DNA of 7,567 nt, taken from positions 1 to 7,567 of the forward strand of contig JBCCLR010000187.1 of NCBI GenBank assembly GCA_039026755.1, written 5' to 3'. The translations under genes were made by a program, and so were the position numbers. Source of the DNA: CAKZYD01 sp039026755. Lineage in GTDB: Bacteria > Pseudomonadota > Alphaproteobacteria > Sphingomonadales > CAKZYD01. This document shows positions 6,294 through 7,567 of the stretch, in pieces. The notes beneath the pieces are model-generated. The model had not been told where the DNA came from. It worked only from the letters and a program-made list of their open reading frames with translations, and did no database searches. Numbering within the stretch: the stretch's first letter is position 1; every line of letters begins with the position of its first letter.

Positions 6294-7567
6294 CACTATT
6301 GCACACAGATGTTTTGATCGTCGGAGCTGGGCCGGTCGGCCTGGCAACCGCGCTGATGTTTCAAAAGCTTGGTGTCAGCTGCATCGTCGTTGAGCGCCGG
6401 GCGGGGCTCCATACTGCGCCGCAAGCGCATGTGATTTCCAGCCGAACGATGGAGATTTGTCGGGGTCTTGGCATTAATGATGGAGAGATCAGGGCGCTTG
6501 GGCCCAACCCAATGGATACCGCGCATGTGCGCTGGGTGGATCATTTGTTGGGCCGCGATTTGGGTGTGTTCGCGATGGTCAAAGGGCCTGAAGACATTGG
6601 CCGGATGTTTGCGATGACGCCGACACCAACCGGCAATGTGAGCCAAGACCAGTTTGAGCGGGTATTGGCAGGCCACCTCAGTGACGCGACTGAACTCTTG
6701 TTTGAGCATGCTTGGAAAACGACCACGTCAAATGCACATGGCTACCTGTCTCACATCGAGGGTGGCGGCGGCGCGTCCATACAGGTGCAATCGAAATACA
6801 TCATTGGTGCAGATGGCGCCGGCAGCGCTGTGCGCCGCTTCATGGGCGTGCATATGGACGGCCCAGATGCCATCCAGAACTACGTCACCGTACATTTCCA
6901 TGGCAATTTACGCAGTCAACTACAGGGCCGGACGGGTCTTCTCTATTGGGTGATGGACCCAGACGCTTATGGATGCTTCATCGCCCACAATATTGATGGT
7001 AACTGGATCTATATGAAGACCCTTGGCGCCGATGCAGCGCCTGAGGGGATTGATGAGGCGCATTACGAACAGCTGCTGAAGCGCGCAATCGGCGCAGATG
7101 TGGATATCGACATTCAAAGCATGTCGACCTGGCGCATGAGTGCGCAGGTTGCCGAACAGTATCAAAAGGATGGCATCTTTTTGGTCGGGGATGCAGCGCA
7201 CCGGTTCCCACCGACGGGGGGTCTTGGACTGAATACTGGCTTTCAAGATGCCCACAATTTAACCTGGAAGATTGCCATGGTGCTGAACGGCTGCGGCGCT
7301 GGATTGCTCGACACCTATGAGATCGAACGCCGGCCTTCGGCGCTATCAAACTCCCAGCAAAGCTATGAAAACTTCTTGAAGATGACGGAAGTTGACGCCG
7401 CGCTGGGCTATAATGGCGCGGTGCCGTCGGCGGCAGATTTTGATGCGATATTGGCCGACCCAGATCGCCAAGCCGCTGTGCAAGTGGCCGTTGAGCGTCA
7501 AGCCAAGCACTTTAATATGACGGGCTTTGATCTTGGCGTGTGCTACCAATCCGATGCTGTCGCCGAT
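6290..7567 (+). CDS. FAD-dependent aromatic monooxygenase (PheA/TfdB/MhpA type), N-terminal part
   Basis: The frame starting at the ATG of the ATGA overlap with the FAH gene stays open for 426 codons to the window end, so the gene is truncated; family members are usually 500-600 residues. It encodes a group A flavoprotein hydroxylase that would use NAD(P)H and O2 to hydroxylate an aromatic ring. The dinucleotide-binding fold is DVLIVGAGPVGLA (7-19; G12-x-G14-x-x-G17), with E35 at the end of strand 2 to hold the FAD ribose. The DG motif is IIGADGAGSAVRR (D175-G176). The GD motif is FLVGDAAHRFPPTGGLGLNTG (G300-D301 and onward), followed by QDAHNLTWK. HVISSRTMEI (47-56) is the conserved segment after the first helix. 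The ribosome site is weak, consistent with coupling to the FAH gene. Substrate specificity cannot be read; phenol, hydroxybenzoate or hydroxyphenylpropionate-type compounds are typical of the family. Confidence 0.95.
   Translation, partial: MTLLHTDVLIVGAGPVGLATALMFQKLGVSCIVVERRAGLHTAPQAHVISSRTMEICRGLGINDGEIRALGPNPMDTAHVRWVDHLLGRDLGVFAMVKGPEDIGRMFAMTPTPTGNVSQDQFERVLAGHLSDATELLFEHAWKTTTSNAHGYLSHIEGGGGASIQVQSKYIIGADGAGSAVRRFMGVHMDGPDAIQNYVTVHFHGNLRSQLQGRTGLLYWVMDPDAYGCFIAHNIDGNWIYMKTLGADAAPEGIDEAHYEQLLKRAIGADVDIDIQSMSTWRMSAQVAEQYQKDGIFLVGDAAHRFPPTGGLGLNTGFQDAHNLTWKIAMVLNGCGAGLLDTYEIERRPSALSNSQQSYENFLKMTEVDAALGYNGAVPSAADFDAILADPDRQAAVQVAVERQAKHFNMTGFDLGVCYQSDAVAD

Noticed and set aside
6296..6709. 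Minus-strand frame of 137 codons opposite the monooxygenase start
   Set aside because: The plus strand encodes clear FAD-binding motifs here; the reverse frame has no domain features.
6654..6996. Two plus-strand frames inside the monooxygenase gene (6654-6953 and 6712-6996)
   Set aside because: Both are out of frame with the continuous monooxygenase reading frame, which is unbroken with conserved motifs on both sides, so they are shadows and not evidence of a frameshift.

Overview
The window (7,567 bases, moderately GC-rich by eye) looks like an accessory catabolic region of a proteobacterium. Two cues point that way: the gene families present (PhyH-type dioxygenase, VOC dioxygenase-like protein, nu-class-like GST, FAH-family hydrolase, TfdB/MhpA-type flavin monooxygenase, TetR regulators) and the tightly packed short operons. 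An alphaproteobacterium or a marine gammaproteobacterium would fit, but the sequence alone does not settle it. I see no tRNA, rRNA, insertion sequence, CRISPR array or phage gene.

Left part, plus strand: the 3' end of a phytanoyl-CoA dioxygenase (PhyH) family gene (1-408, cut by the window edge) is followed after 4 bases by a TetR-family regulator (413-1144). Facing them on the minus strand is a small gene for a DUF2283-like protein (1272-1493).

Middle, minus strand: four genes run leftward, in the order VOC/extradiol-dioxygenase-like protein (4598-3978), glutathione S-transferase (3925-3185), DUF1330 protein (3153-2836) and acyl-CoA dehydrogenase (2766-1612). Gaps are 31-69 bases, so they are probably one operon; the DUF2283 gene lies 118 bases beyond and may have its own promoter.

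Right part, plus strand: a second TetR regulator (4700-5374), an FAH-family hydrolase (5430-6293) and an FAD-dependent aromatic monooxygenase (6290 to the window end, still open). The last two overlap by ATGA.

The two operons diverge from a 101-base AT-rich region (4599-4699). It holds a near-perfect 22-base palindrome that overlaps the likely promoter elements of both directions, as expected of an operator for the adjacent TetR protein.

Taken together, a flavin hydroxylase, a one-domain extradiol-type ring-cleavage candidate, a GST, an FAH hydrolase and an acyl-CoA dehydrogenase read as a plausible aromatic ring hydroxylation, ring-opening and side-chain degradation module under one TetR repressor. 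The substrate cannot be read from the sequence, and the pathway is inference; the individual family assignments are mostly firm.
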